Below are positions 1-8,476 of a DNA stretch of 53,520 nt, one piece after another. The stretch covers positions 1 through 53,520 of the forward strand of contig NZ_JAAGLR010001020.1 in NCBI RefSeq assembly GCF_010548245.1, written 5' to 3'. The notes beneath the pieces are model-generated. The model searched no databases. It saw only the letters and a program-made list of their open reading frames with translations, and was not told the origin of the DNA. Both the position numbers and the translations under genes were made by a program. Each line of letters begins with the position of its first letter. Within the stretch, counting starts at the first letter, position 1. Source of the stretch: Streptomyces sp. SID11385. GTDB taxonomy: Bacteria > Actinomycetota > Actinomycetes > Streptomycetales > Streptomycetaceae.

Positions 1-989
1 CCGCGCACCGCGACGGCGCTCGCGCGGCCCGTCTCGTCGGGACACACGGCGTCGAGGTGGCGCGCGGCCGGGACCTGGTGGCGGCGGCGGCCCGAGCGGG
101 GGCCGCCGAGGCGGATGTCGAGGCGGCGCGGGACCGCGTCGGGCGCGAGGTCGTCGACGAGCCACAGCTCCCCGGCGCACTGGTAGACGATCCGCTCGCC
201 GTCGCTCGCCGCGTTGCGGGCGTAGAAGGCGTCGTGGTCGGTGTGGCGGCGCAGGTCGGAGCCGTCCGGGCGGCAGGAGTAGACGTTGCCGACGCCCTCG
301 TGGTCGGAGAGGAAGGCGACGCGGTCGCCGACGAACAGGGGGCAGTCGAGGTGCCCGTCGAGGTCGGCGAGGAGGCGTTCGCCGTGCAGCCACAGGCGGC
401 CGGTGGCGCCGCCCCGGTAGCGCTTCCAGGCGGCCGGTTCGTGCGGGGGCGTACCGGTGAGCAGGAGGGTGCGTTCCTCGCTCTCGTGGCCGCGCTGCGC
501 GAACGCGGCGACGGGACCCCAGGGCAGGGGGCCGCCGGGGGAGCCGTCGGTGGGGACCTTGTAGGCCCACGAGAAGTACGAGAACGGCTGGGCCTGCGAG
601 GAGACGGCGAGGATGTCGCTGCGCCCGTCCGCGTCGGGCGGGCTCCAGCCGCACACACGGGTGTCGCGCCCGGCCCAGTAGGTGAGCTGGCGCACCGGGG
701 TGTCGCCCGCGACCTCGGCGAGGTGGATCTCGGGGTCGAGACTGCGCCAGGAGACGAAGGCGAGGTGCGAGCCGTCCGGGGAGAACCGGGGATGGCTCAG
801 CTTCGTGCGGTCCGCCGTGAGCCGGCGGGCGAGGGAGGGTTCCGTCGCGCTGGGGGCCGGGAGCGGGGCGAGCCACAGGTCGTCCTCGGCGACGAAGCAG
901 AGGAGGTCGGCGTGGAGGGCGGGATGGCGGAGGTAGGCCGCTCCGCCCCGCGAGTACGGGTCCCTCGGGTGCGCGGTCACCTCTCCCAT
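1..989 (-). CDS. Tricorn-type S41 protease, N-terminal beta-propeller part (partial, runs off left edge)
   Basis: The minus strand gives an open frame starting MGEVTAHPRDPYSRGG and continuing AAYLRHPALHADLLCFVAED, the typical opening of actinomycete tricorn core proteases. WD40/TolB-like blades follow, for example FSPDGSHLAFVSWRS, CGWSPPDADGRSDILAV and RVAFLSDHEGVGNVYSCRPDG. Only about 330 residues of a protein that is normally over 1000 residues are present. The PDZ and catalytic serine-protease domains would lie beyond position 1, so activity cannot be judged. Tricorn proteins are large cytoplasmic proteases that degrade peptides released by the proteasome. The start could be the ATG at 989 or the GTG four codons later; no strong ribosome site separates them. 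Confidence 0.85.
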   Translation of the reverse strand, partial: MGEVTAHPRDPYSRGGAAYLRHPALHADLLCFVAEDDLWLAPLPAPSATEPSLARRLTADRTKLSHPRFSPDGSHLAFVSWRSLDPEIHLAEVAGDTPVRQLTYWAGRDTRVCGWSPPDADGRSDILAVSSQAQPFSYFSWAYKVPTDGSPGGPLPWGPVAAFAQRGHESEERTLLLTGTPPHEPAAWKRYRGGATGRLWLHGERLLADLDGHLDCPLFVGDRVAFLSDHEGVGNVYSCRPDGSDLRRHTDHDAFYARNAASDGERIVYQCAGELWLVDDLAPDAVPRRLDIRLGGPRSGRRRHQVPAARHLDAVCPDETGRASAVAVR

Positions 990-1095
990 GCTCTACGCGC
1001 GACGGCACGTGGCAACTCGGGAACGGGCGGGGGTGGGGCGGGACGGGGCCGTACGGGGACGGGCGCGCCCCGTGCTCGTCCCCGTCCCCGTACGC

Positions 1096-2433
1096 CTACG
1101 GCCGGTCGCCGCCCCCGGTCGTCCGCCACCACCCGTACCGGCGCGCGAGGAGCGTCAGGCACGTGCCGCACACGACGCCGATCGCGAGGTTGTGCGTCGC
1201 GACGACGACGGCGACCGTCAGGACCATGACGGCGCTCTCGCCGACGGGCGCGCGGCGCAGCGTGCCGGGGGCGATCGAGCGCCAGTCGAAGGTGGTCAGG
1301 GAGACCATGACCATGATCGCGACGAGCGCCGCCATGGGGATGTCCGAGACGACGGGCCCGAGCGCGAGGCACAGCGCCATGAGGAAGGAGCCCGCGAGGA
1401 AGGTCGAGACGCGGGTGCGGGCCCCGGAGACCTTCACGTTGATCATCGTCTGGCCGATCATCGCGCAGCCGCCCATGCCACCGAGGAAACCGGAGACGAC
1501 GTTGGCGATGCCCTGGCCGACCGACTCGCGCTTCTTCGACGACGGCGTCCCGGTCAGCTCGTCCACGAGGCGCGCGGTCATGAGCGATTCCATGAGCCCG
1601 ACGAGCGCCATGGCGAGGGCGTACGGGAGGACGATCCGCAGCGTCTCGGCCGTGAACGGCACGTCGGGCAGCCCCGGCGTCGGCAGCGAGGACGGCAGCG
1701 CGCCCTTGTCGCCCACGGTCGGCACGGCGAGGCCCGCGCCCACCGTGAGCGCGGTGAGCACGGCGATCGACACGAGCGGCGCGGGGACGATCCGGCTCAG
1801 CCTCGGCAGCAGCACCATGAGCGCGAGCCCGCCGCCGAAGAGCGCGTACACCGCCCACGGCACGTGCCGCAGCTCGGGCAACTGCGCCAGGAAGATGAGG
1901 ATCGCGAGCGCGTTGACGAAGCCGGTCATCACCGTGCGCGGCACGAACCGCATGAGCTTCGCGACGCCGAGCGCGCCGAGGACGACCTGGAGGAGCCCGG
2001 CGAGGATCACGCCCGCCACGAGGTAGCCGAAGCCGTGCTCGCGGTTGAGCGGGGCGGTCACGAGGGCGACGGCGCCGGTCGCGGCGGAGATCATCGCGCG
2101 GCGCCCGCCGACGAGCGCGAGCGTCACGGCCATCGTGAAGGACGTGGTGAGGCCCACGGCCGGGTCGACGCCCGCGATGACGGAGAAGGAGATCGCCTCG
2201 GGGATGAGCGCGAGCGCGACGACGAGCCCGGCGAGCACCTCGGTGCGCCACACGCGCGGGTCGGAGCACCAGGCGGGGAGGAACCGGCGGGGGCCGGGAC
2301 GGGGAGCGGGTCCGGGTTCCAGGCCGGAGGGAGCGGGGCCGGGAGGGGAGGCGGGCGGGGCTGCGGGTGCGGCGGCGAACGCGGCTGCGGGGTCGTCGGG
2401 GTGCGCGTCCGCGAGGCCGGGCGAGGAGGTCAC
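1096..2433 (-). CDS. SulP-family inorganic anion (sulfate/bicarbonate) transporter
   Basis: The protein of about 445 residues begins, after a Pro/Ala-rich N-terminal tail, with the SulP core: VWRTEVLAGLVVALALIPEA, then SFSVIAGVDPAVGL, GAVALVTAPLNREHGFGYLV and SVGQGIANVVSGFLGGMGGC. About ten to twelve hydrophobic segments follow. It ends shortly after the membrane domain, so the cytoplasmic STAS domain of many SulP proteins is absent; short STAS-less forms are common in actinomycetes. I chose the GTG at 2433 because the frame further upstream runs through the palindrome at 2483-2502. It is divergent from a MerR regulator, which probably controls it. Substrate not determinable; sulfate or bicarbonate are the family's usual ones. 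Confidence 0.88.
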   Translation of the reverse strand: MTSSPGLADAHPDDPAAAFAAAPAAPPASPPGPAPSGLEPGPAPRPGPRRFLPAWCSDPRVWRTEVLAGLVVALALIPEAISFSVIAGVDPAVGLTTSFTMAVTLALVGGRRAMISAATGAVALVTAPLNREHGFGYLVAGVILAGLLQVVLGALGVAKLMRFVPRTVMTGFVNALAILIFLAQLPELRHVPWAVYALFGGGLALMVLLPRLSRIVPAPLVSIAVLTALTVGAGLAVPTVGDKGALPSSLPTPGLPDVPFTAETLRIVLPYALAMALVGLMESLMTARLVDELTGTPSSKKRESVGQGIANVVSGFLGGMGGCAMIGQTMINVKVSGARTRVSTFLAGSFLMALCLALGPVVSDIPMAALVAIMVMVSLTTFDWRSIAPGTLRRAPVGESAVMVLTVAVVVATHNLAIGVVCGTCLTLLARRYGWWRTTGGGDRP

Positions 2434-2482
2434 GAGGGGGAGGTACCTGTCGGGGACGAGGGGACGGGTGAGCCTCCACACT

Positions 2483-2502
2483 CTACCCTTACGTAAGGGT
2501 AG
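2483..2502. promoter_or_regulatory. 20-bp perfect palindrome, MerR-type operator between sulP-like and merR-like genes
   Basis: CTACCCTTAC followed directly by GTAAGGGTAG is a perfect 10+10 inverted repeat in the divergent intergenic region. MerR-family regulators bind dyads of this kind inside promoters with long (19-20 bp) spacers. On the plus strand a GATGAT hexamer starts 2 nt after the dyad and could serve as -10; the -35 is poor. Confidence 0.7.
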
Positions 2503-2542
2503 GGATGATCGGGCGGAGGGGCGCCGGTGCGACAATGCCCGC

Positions 2543-2953
2543 GTGACGGGCGAACACATGCGGATCGGTGAGGTGGCGGAGCGTACGGAGTTGTCGCTGC
2601 GCACGATCAGGCACTACGAGGAGACCGGTCTCGTCATTCCCTCGGCCCGCTCCCAGGGCGGCTTCCGCCTCTACACCGAGGCCGACGTCGCCCGGCTGAT
2701 GGTGATCCGGCGCATGAAACCGCTCGGCTTCACCCTGGAACAGATGCGCGAGCTGCTCGCCGCGACCGACCGCCTCGACGCGGGCGCCGGGGCCCTGCCG
2801 CCGGAGGAGCGCGAGGTGCTGCTCGGGCGCGTACGGGCCTACGAACGCGAGGCGAGCGCGCAGGTCGAGCGGCTGCGGGTGCAGCTCGCGCGGGCCGAGG
2901 AGTTCGCCGAGACCCTGCGCGGCAGGCTCCCCGGCCCGGCCGCCGAAGGGTGA
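2543..2953 (+). CDS. MerR-family transcriptional regulator
   Basis: The N-terminus MRIGEVAERTELSLRTIRHY is the MerR winged-helix DNA-binding domain. It is followed by EETGLVIPSARSQGGFRLYT, EADVARLMVIRRMKPLGFTL and a helical dimerisation segment ending around residue 125. There is no cysteine-rich metal site at the C-terminus, so metal sensing is unlikely and the effector is unknown. Length is 136 residues from GTG 2543 or 131 from ATG 2558. A GACAAT hexamer at 2531-2536 lies 6 nt before GTG 2543, which would suit a leaderless transcript. It is divergent from the SulP transporter and probably controls that gene and itself through the shared palindrome. Confidence 0.9.
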   Translation: MTGEHMRIGEVAERTELSLRTIRHYEETGLVIPSARSQGGFRLYTEADVARLMVIRRMKPLGFTLEQMRELLAATDRLDAGAGALPPEEREVLLGRVRAYEREASAQVERLRVQLARAEEFAETLRGRLPGPAAEG

Positions 2954-3083
2954 GTGGCACGGAGCCCGCGCGGCCCCTGCCCCGTACCGCCCGCCCCCGT
3001 ACCGTCCGCGTCGCCCCGTCGCAGGCCAGCGTGTACGCGCCGGATAAATAAGCCCTGCGCAGCACGCGTGGTCCACCTCACGT

Positions 3084-3098
3084 ACGAAACTGTTTCGT
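3084..3098. promoter_or_regulatory. TetR-type operator palindrome upstream of tetR-mmpL
   Basis: ACGAAAC-T-GTTTCGT is a perfect 7+1+7 inverted repeat, followed closely by GTTTCGCTTGACGG, which contains a TTGACG -35-like hexamer at 3104-3109. Such AAAC/GTTT dyads are typical targets of TetR repressors that regulate themselves. The rest of 2954-3246 shows no coding capacity. Confidence 0.65.
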
Positions 3099-3246
3099 TT
3101 CGCTTGACGGGCGGGTAGGCTCAGAGCGTGCGAGAGCGCATCCGGCTCCTCCATCGGGGGCTAGGGTGCGTGGACCGACGTGTGTCGTTCGCCCGTCCCT
3201 GCCCGGGACGGGACAGGCGCGCGGGAGCGAGCAGGAGGTGGGCCGG

Positions 3247-3843
3247 ATGGCTGGAGCAGCGGGCGCGACGACGCGTCGCAGCCGTCTGACGCCGGAGCGC
3301 GAGGCCGAGTTGTACGGCGCCGTGCTCGACCTGCTCCGCGAGGTCGGCTACGAGGCGCTCACCATGGACGCCGTGGCTTCCCGCACCCGGTCCAGCAAGG
3401 CCACCCTCTACCGCCAGTGGGGGAGCAAGCCCGAGCTGGTCGTGAAGGCGCTGCGCCATCACAAACCGCACTCGATCGCCGACATCGACACCGGCAGCCT
3501 GCGTGGGGACCTCCACGCGGTAGTGGGCGACCAGGACGATTGCCGCATGGCGGAGGACGCCGCGCTGATGCGCGGGATCGCCATGGAGATGAAGAGCAAC
3601 CCCGATCTGCACCGTGCCTTCCGCGAGCTGCTGATCGAGCCCGAGATCACGGGGCTCGGCCAGGTGCTGCGGCGTGCGGTGGAGCGCGGCGAGCTGGACG
3701 CGGACAGACCCGCGATCGACTTCGTCGTGCACATGATGGTCGGCGCTTTCGTCGCGCGGCAGATGATCGACGCGCGGCCCTTGGACCGGGACTTCCTCAT
3801 TCGCTACCTCGACGCCGTGGTGCTCCCCGCCCTCGGCGTCTGA
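3247..3843 (+). CDS. TetR/AcrR-family transcriptional repressor
   Basis: 198 residues. The HTH is visible at about residues 20-65: LYGAVLDLLREVGYEALTMD, AVASRTRSSKATLYRQWGSK, PELVVKAL. This is the standard TetR core ending with LYRQWGSK. The C-terminal ligand domain has the form seen in regulators of drug exporters (LIEPEITGLGQVLRRAVERG). Start ATG 3247 is preceded by AGGAGG at 8-13 nt; an upstream extension is possible but has no comparable ribosome site. It lies directly before an MMPL exporter on the same strand, 283 bp away, and probably represses it until a hydrophobic ligand binds. The operator candidate is at 3084-3098. Confidence 0.9.
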   Translation: MAGAAGATTRRSRLTPEREAELYGAVLDLLREVGYEALTMDAVASRTRSSKATLYRQWGSKPELVVKALRHHKPHSIADIDTGSLRGDLHAVVGDQDDCRMAEDAALMRGIAMEMKSNPDLHRAFRELLIEPEITGLGQVLRRAVERGELDADRPAIDFVVHMMVGAFVARQMIDARPLDRDFLIRYLDAVVLPALGV

Positions 3844-4126
3844 CTCCGCACGACCCTCGCACGACCCGCGCAGACTGACGCGCGCCCCTCGATTCCCCCT
3901 CCCCACCGGGCCAGGACGCCCTGCGACGCGTACCCCGCGCCGCCGGACCGGCCTGCCCGGACCAGGGTGAGCCGGGCGGGCACCGGTCCGCGCACCGCGC
4001 CCCCGTACCGCCGCGTACGAGCCGCCGCGACCCGTACCACCTGACGTGACCGCCTCCCGTCAGGGCCGGACGCACCGCGAAGCCTTGTCCCTTTTCCGCC
4101 CCTGATCGAACGGGAGTTCCACCCCC

Positions 4127-6415
4127 GTGGCCACATTCCTCTACCGGCTCGGCCGGTTCGCCTTCAGGCGGCGCCGCGTCGTCGCCCTCATCTGGGTCGC
4201 GCTGCTCGCGCTCGTCGGCTTCGGCGCCGCCACCGCGAGCAGCCCGGGACCGACGCAGTTCTCCATACCCGGCGTCGAGGCCCAGAAGGCCTTCGACCTC
4301 CTCGACCAGCGCAACCCGGGGGGCAACGCCGACGGGGCGAGCGCCCGCGTCGTCTTCAAGGCGCCCGAGGGCCAGAAGATCACCGACCCGGCGAACAAGG
4401 CCGAGGTCACCAAGACGATCTCCGCGATCGAGCACGGCTCGAAGGAGGTCGCCCACGCGGCGAACCCCTTCGAGAACAACGCGGCCGTCTCCAAGGACGG
4501 CACGATCGCCTACTCCACCGTGAGCTACAAGGTCAGCTCGATGGAGCTGAAGGACGCCACCCAGGACTCGCTGGAGCACTCCGCCGAGCAGGCCCAGGAC
4601 AAGGGCCTCACCGTCGAGATCGGCGGTGACGCGCTCCAGGCCGAGGCGGAGTCGGGCTCCACGGAGGTCGTCGGCATCGTCATCGCGGCCGTCGTCCTCG
4701 TCATCACCTTCGGCGCGATCGTCGCGGCCGGGCTCCCGCTGCTCACGGCGATCATCGGCGTCGGCATCGGCGTCGCCTCGATCACCGCGCTCGCCTCGGC
4801 CCTGAACCTCGACTCGACGACCTCGACCCTCGCGATGATGATCGGCCTCGCGGTCGGCATCGACTACGCGCTCTTCATCGTCTCCCGCTACCGCGCCGAA
4901 CGCGCCGAGGGCAAACTGCCCGAGGAGGCCGCCGGACGCGCGACGGGCACGGCGGGCTCCGCCGTCGTCTTCGCCGGGCTCACCGTGATCATCGCCCTGT
5001 GCGGACTCGCGGTCGTCAACATCCCGATGCTCACCAAGATGGGCGTCGCCGCCGCCGGTACGGTCGCGGTCGCGGTGATCGTCGCGCTCAGCCTCATCCC
5101 CGCGCTGCTCGGCTTCGCGGGCGACAAGGTGCTCGGCCGCAAGGCCCGCAAGGCCGCCAAGGCCGTCAAGGACCAGGGCCCCGAGGCGCAGGCCCGCGCC
5201 GTCGCCGCCGCCTCCCGCGGCGCGGACGGGGAGCACAAGGTCAACGGCGGCACCCGCTGGGCCCGCTTCGTGCTCCACCGCCCCGTGCTCGTCCTCGTCC
5301 TCGGCGTCCTCGGCCTCGGTGTCATCGCCGTCCCGGCCACCCAGCTCGAACTCGGCCTGCCCGACGACGGCTCGCAGCCGACCGACACGACGCAGCGCCG
5401 GGCCTACGACCTGCTCTCGGACGGCTTCGGCCCCGGCTTCAACGGCCCGCTCATGCTCGTCTACGACGGCAAGGGCATCGCCGACCCGCAGGCGGAGGCG
5501 GCCCACGTCGCCGCCGAGGTCAAGAAGCTCCCGGACGTGGCCGCGGTCTCCCCGGCCAACTTCAACAAGGCCGGCGACACGGCGACCATCAGCGTCGTCC
5601 CGGGCTCCAAGCCGTCCTCCAAGCAGACCGAGGACCTCGTCCACTCCATCCGCGACCTCGGCAAGGACATCAAGGCCGGCAAGGACGGCGAGGTGCTCGT
5701 CACCGGCACGACGGCGATGAACATCGACGTCTCGCAGAAGATGAACGACGCCCTGCTGCCGTACCTGGTGCTCGTCGTCGGCCTCGCCTTCCTGCTCCTG
5801 ATGCTCGTCTTCCGCTCGATCCTCGTGCCCCTCAAGGCGGCGCTCGGCTTCCTCCTCTCGGTGGTCGCGGCGCTCGGCGCGGTCGTCGCGGTCTACCAGT
5901 GGGGCTGGCTCGGCTCGCTCTTCGGCGTCGAACAGACCGGCCCGATCATGAGCATGATGCCGATCTTCATGGTGGGCGTGGTCTTCGGTCTCGCGATGGA
6001 CTACGAGGTGTTCCTCGTGACCCGGATGCGGGAGGCGTACGTCCACGGCGAGAGCCCCCGGCAGTCGATCGAGACCGGCTTCCGGCACGGGGCGCGGGTC
6101 GTCACGGCCGCCGCCGTCATCATGATGGCCGTCTTCGGCGGCTTCATCGGCTCCAGCGAGCAGATGGTCAAGATGATCGGCTTCGCCCTCGCGATCGCCG
6201 TCCTCTTCGACGCCTTCGTGGTGCGCATGACGATCGTCCCGGCGGTACTCGCCCTGCTCGGCCGCCGCGCCTGGTGGCTGCCGAAGTGGCTCGACCGGAT
6301 TCTGCCGAACGTCGACGTCGAGGGCGAGAAGCTCCACAAGGCGCTGGGGGACACCTCGTCCTCCGGTGAAGGACCCCAGGACCCGGACGCGGAACGGGAG
6401 TTGACCCGCGTCTGA
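4127..6415 (+). CDS. MMPL/RND-family membrane transporter
   Basis: 762 residues with the duplicated MMPL layout: one N-terminal helix (RRRVVALIWVALLALVGFGA), a periplasmic loop, five helices, a second helix-plus-loop unit from about residue 385, and five more helices. The paired Asp-Tyr signatures of proton-coupled MMPL transport are present: GLAVGIDYALFIVSRYRAER and GLAMDYEVFLVTRMREAY. Starts with GTG at 4127; an in-frame C-terminal tail of about 45 charged residues is cytoplasmic. The family exports lipids, siderophores or drugs using proton motive force. Pairing with TetR suggests inducible export of a hydrophobic compound. The 283 bp between tetR and this gene has no clear extra gene. Confidence 0.93.
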   Translation: MATFLYRLGRFAFRRRRVVALIWVALLALVGFGAATASSPGPTQFSIPGVEAQKAFDLLDQRNPGGNADGASARVVFKAPEGQKITDPANKAEVTKTISAIEHGSKEVAHAANPFENNAAVSKDGTIAYSTVSYKVSSMELKDATQDSLEHSAEQAQDKGLTVEIGGDALQAEAESGSTEVVGIVIAAVVLVITFGAIVAAGLPLLTAIIGVGIGVASITALASALNLDSTTSTLAMMIGLAVGIDYALFIVSRYRAERAEGKLPEEAAGRATGTAGSAVVFAGLTVIIALCGLAVVNIPMLTKMGVAAAGTVAVAVIVALSLIPALLGFAGDKVLGRKARKAAKAVKDQGPEAQARAVAAASRGADGEHKVNGGTRWARFVLHRPVLVLVLGVLGLGVIAVPATQLELGLPDDGSQPTDTTQRRAYDLLSDGFGPGFNGPLMLVYDGKGIADPQAEAAHVAAEVKKLPDVAAVSPANFNKAGDTATISVVPGSKPSSKQTEDLVHSIRDLGKDIKAGKDGEVLVTGTTAMNIDVSQKMNDALLPYLVLVVGLAFLLLMLVFRSILVPLKAALGFLLSVVAALGAVVAVYQWGWLGSLFGVEQTGPIMSMMPIFMVGVVFGLAMDYEVFLVTRMREAYVHGESPRQSIETGFRHGARVVTAAAVIMMAVFGGFIGSSEQMVKMIGFALAIAVLFDAFVVRMTIVPAVLALLGRRAWWLPKWLDRILPNVDVEGEKLHKALGDTSSSGEGPQDPDAERELTRV

Positions 6416-6543
6416 GCAGTCCTGGCCCCGGGCGGGGCGAGCGGCCCCAGGGCCGTGTCCCGCCCGGTGACCGGGTGGCCGGCTTCGCGCCGCGCACCAC
6501 CCGGCAACCGTGCCGAGGTCCGTGGGGACGGGGCCGGCACGGC

Positions 6544-6578
6544 GGGCCCGGCGAGAGGGCAAGGCTCTCGCCGGGCCC
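6544..6578 (+). terminator. Strong hairpin terminator after the MMPL gene (first of two)
   Basis: GGGCCCGGCGAGAG, a 7-nt loop, then CTCTCGCCGGGCCC form a perfect 14-bp stem followed by CTTCCC. The 354 bp between 6416 and 6769 hold only this hairpin, the next one, and the leader of the downstream gene. Confidence 0.85.
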
Positions 6579-6589
6579 CTTCCCGTGTA

Positions 6590-6632
6590 CGGCAGGGCCG
6601 GTCTCCGCATGGCGCGGAGACCGGCCCTGCCG
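6590..6632 (+). terminator. Second hairpin terminator, perfect 19-bp stem
   Basis: CGGCAGGGCCGGTCTCCGC and its exact reverse complement are separated by ATGGC. There is no real T-tract, which is usual for Streptomyces terminators. It stands 11 nt after the first hairpin, giving a tandem terminator. Confidence 0.8.
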
Positions 6633-6769
6633 TTCGTGGCGCGCCGCGCGATGAGTTTTCGCCGCCGCACCGGTCTTCAGTGCGGGCGGACCGCCACGCG
6701 GCTTCGGGGGACGTGGCGGCCCGCCCGTCCCGGCACCGCCACGGATCACGACCCCAGGGGACCCTTTCG

Positions 6770-7342
6770 ATGCGCACGCTCATCAGCACCGCCTTCGTCT
6801 CGCTCGACGGCGTCATGGAGGCCCCCGGCGGCGAGACCGGCTACCGCAACGCCGGCTGGACCTTCGAGGACGTGGAGTTCCTCCCCGAGGCGTACGCGAT
6901 CAAGGGCCGCGAGCAGGAGGAGGCCGGCGCCCTGCTCCTCGGCCGCCGCAGCTACGAGGCGTTCAGCGCCGTGTGGCCGGGCAGGGCGGAGTTCGCCACG
7001 TACAACGCGCTGCCCAAGTACGTCGTCTCGACCACGCTCGGCGAGGACGCCCTCGTCCCCGGCTGGGGCCCGACGACGCTCCTGCGCTCGCTCGACGAGG
7101 TCGCCGCCCTCAAGGAGGGCGAGGGCGGCCCGCTCCTCGTCCAGGGCAGCGCCCGCCTCCACCACGCCCTCGCCGACGCGGGCCTCGTGGACCGCTACCA
7201 CCTGCTCGTCTTCCCGCTGCTGCTCGGCGCGGGTCTGCGCCTCTTCCCCGCCACCGACGCGGACACCCGCAAGCTCCGCCTCGTCGAGCACGCGGCGTAC
7301 GCGAACGGCGTCCAGCTCAACGTCTTCGACGTGGTGCGGTGA
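6770..7342 (+). CDS. RibD C-terminal / dihydrofolate-reductase-like family protein
   Basis: 190 residues. It opens MRTLISTAFVSLDGVMEAPG, the hallmark of small stand-alone RibD_C (YwjB/YyaP-like) proteins. ALLLGRRSYEAFSAVWPG (cofactor-binding loop), LLVQGSARLHHALADAGLVD and VFPLLLGAGLRLFP follow. The fold is that of NADPH-dependent reductases, but most members of this single-domain family have no proven reaction; true folate reduction is unlikely. ATG 6770 follows AGGGGACC at 7-14 nt. It is isolated, with terminators upstream and an unrelated TPR gene 65 bp downstream. Confidence 0.85.
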   Translation: MRTLISTAFVSLDGVMEAPGGETGYRNAGWTFEDVEFLPEAYAIKGREQEEAGALLLGRRSYEAFSAVWPGRAEFATYNALPKYVVSTTLGEDALVPGWGPTTLLRSLDEVAALKEGEGGPLLVQGSARLHHALADAGLVDRYHLLVFPLLLGAGLRLFPATDADTRKLRLVEHAAYANGVQLNVFDVVR

Positions 7343-7407
7343 GACGGGGTGCGCTGAGCGGGGGCTGGGGGCTGGGGGCCGGGGGCTCCACCTGCGAGAA
7401 ACGCCCC

Positions 7408-7962
7408 GTGACCAGCACCCCGTCCCCGCCCCCCGCCGCCCGCGACCGCCTCCGCGCCGCCGTCGCGCTCCGCGAGGCCGGTAACGCCGAGGACGCGCGC
7501 ACCGCGCTGCTCGCGCTGAGTGCCGCGTACCCGCGCGATCCCGAGATCGCGTACCAGACCGCGTGGGCGCACGACGTGCTCGGCCGGGAGGCCGCCGCCG
7601 TGCCCTTCTACGAAACCGCGCTCGCGGGCGCCGACGCGCTCGGCGCCGAGGACCGGCACGGTGTGTACCTCGGGCTCGGCAGCACGTACCGGATTCTCGG
7701 GCGGTACGAGGACGCCGTCGCGACCCTGGAGGCCGGTCTCACCGCCCACCCCGGGGACGGCGCGCTCACCGTCTTCCTCGCCATGGCCCGCCACAACACC
7801 GGCGCCCACCACGAGGCCCTGAGCGCCCTGCTCACGCTCCTCGCCGACACGAGCACCGACCCGGGCGTGCGCGCCTTCCGCAAGGCCATCGCGTACTACG
7901 CCGAGGACCTCGACCGCGTCGAGACCGGCGAACCGGACGAGCCGGGCGGAACCGTCGGCTGA
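7408..7962 (+). CDS. Tetratricopeptide-repeat protein
   Basis: 184 residues, soluble, Ala-rich, made of about four TPR-like helix pairs: REAGNAEDARTALLALSAAY, AWAHDVLGREAAAVPFYETA, GLGSTYRILGRYEDAVATLE, and MARHNTGAHHEALSALLTLL. TPRs bind other proteins; the partner is unknown. Start GTG 7408 (VTSTPSPPPAARDRLR) fits where the alpha-helical region begins. Its last 67 nt overlap, on the opposite strand, the 3' end of the SsgA-like gene, so the two converge. Resembles the widespread short actinomycete TPR proteins annotated without function. Confidence 0.85.
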   Translation: MTSTPSPPPAARDRLRAAVALREAGNAEDARTALLALSAAYPRDPEIAYQTAWAHDVLGREAAAVPFYETALAGADALGAEDRHGVYLGLGSTYRILGRYEDAVATLEAGLTAHPGDGALTVFLAMARHNTGAHHEALSALLTLLADTSTDPGVRAFRKAIAYYAEDLDRVETGEPDEPGGTVG

Positions 7963-8399
7963 CCCCCGGCCTCCGGCCGTCCTGCCGCTTCCGCCCCCGC
8001 CCCCTCCACCGCCCTCGGCGCCTCCCGCACCGGTCCCGTGAGCCCCGCCTCGTAGTGGGCCGCCGCCGTGTACGTGCGGCGCAGGAAGCGGATCAGGTCC
8101 GTGCTGTCGAACTGGAGGATCAGGAGGTGCCCCGCCGCGCGGCGCAGTTCGAGGACCGTCTGCGCGCGCCCGCAGGGCCAGATCCGCAGGGCCGCCGTCT
8201 CGGCCGGGCTGCGCAGGCCCTCCTCCAGGAGAGCGCGCGCGAAGACGTGGTCGTGCGCGCCTTCCGTACCGGGGAAGCCGAGGCCGACGAGCGTCGCGTC
8301 GGTGGCGGGGTCGTACCGCAGGAGCACGGGCAGCGTCTCCGCCTCGTCGGGGCCGCTCGCGCACACCCGTACCCGTACGTACTGCTCGATGCCTGTCAC
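7896..8399 (-). CDS. SsgA-like sporulation/cell-division regulator (SALP)
   Basis: 167 residues from GTG 8399. The core matches the SsgA-like family: IEQYVRVRVCASG, LPVLLRYDPATDATLVGLGF, then DHVFARALLEEGLRSPAETA, LRIWPCGRAQTVLELRRAAG and LILQFDSTDLIRFLRRTYTA. SALPs occur only in sporulating actinomycetes and guide septum placement, peptidoglycan synthesis or autolysis during sporulation; SsgB recruits FtsZ. Usual length is about 130-145 residues. The extra 30-residue Gly/Pro/Ser-rich tail is what overlaps the TPR gene on the other strand. Which SALP subtype it is cannot be said from sequence alone. Confidence 0.88.
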   Translation of the reverse strand: MTGIEQYVRVRVCASGPDEAETLPVLLRYDPATDATLVGLGFPGTEGAHDHVFARALLEEGLRSPAETAALRIWPCGRAQTVLELRRAAGHLLILQFDSTDLIRFLRRTYTAAAHYEAGLTGPVREAPRAVEGAGAEAAGRPEAGGQPTVPPGSSGSPVSTRSRSSA

Positions 8400-8476
8400 G
8401 GTCGCAGACTCGCACGAATGCGGGGAATCCGCCCGGCGGGGGACGCGGCCTGGGAGCAGCTGCGAGGCATGCACTC

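Noticed and set aside
988..2496. A 502-codon plus-strand frame opposite the SulP gene
   Set aside because: Arg/Asp/His-rich with no hydrophobic pattern; the minus strand encodes a textbook SulP transporter.
3797..6670. A 957-codon minus-strand frame opposite the MMPL gene
   Set aside because: Composition is Arg/Asp/Gly/Ala/Glu-rich without membrane segments or motifs, and the plus strand encodes a clear transporter.
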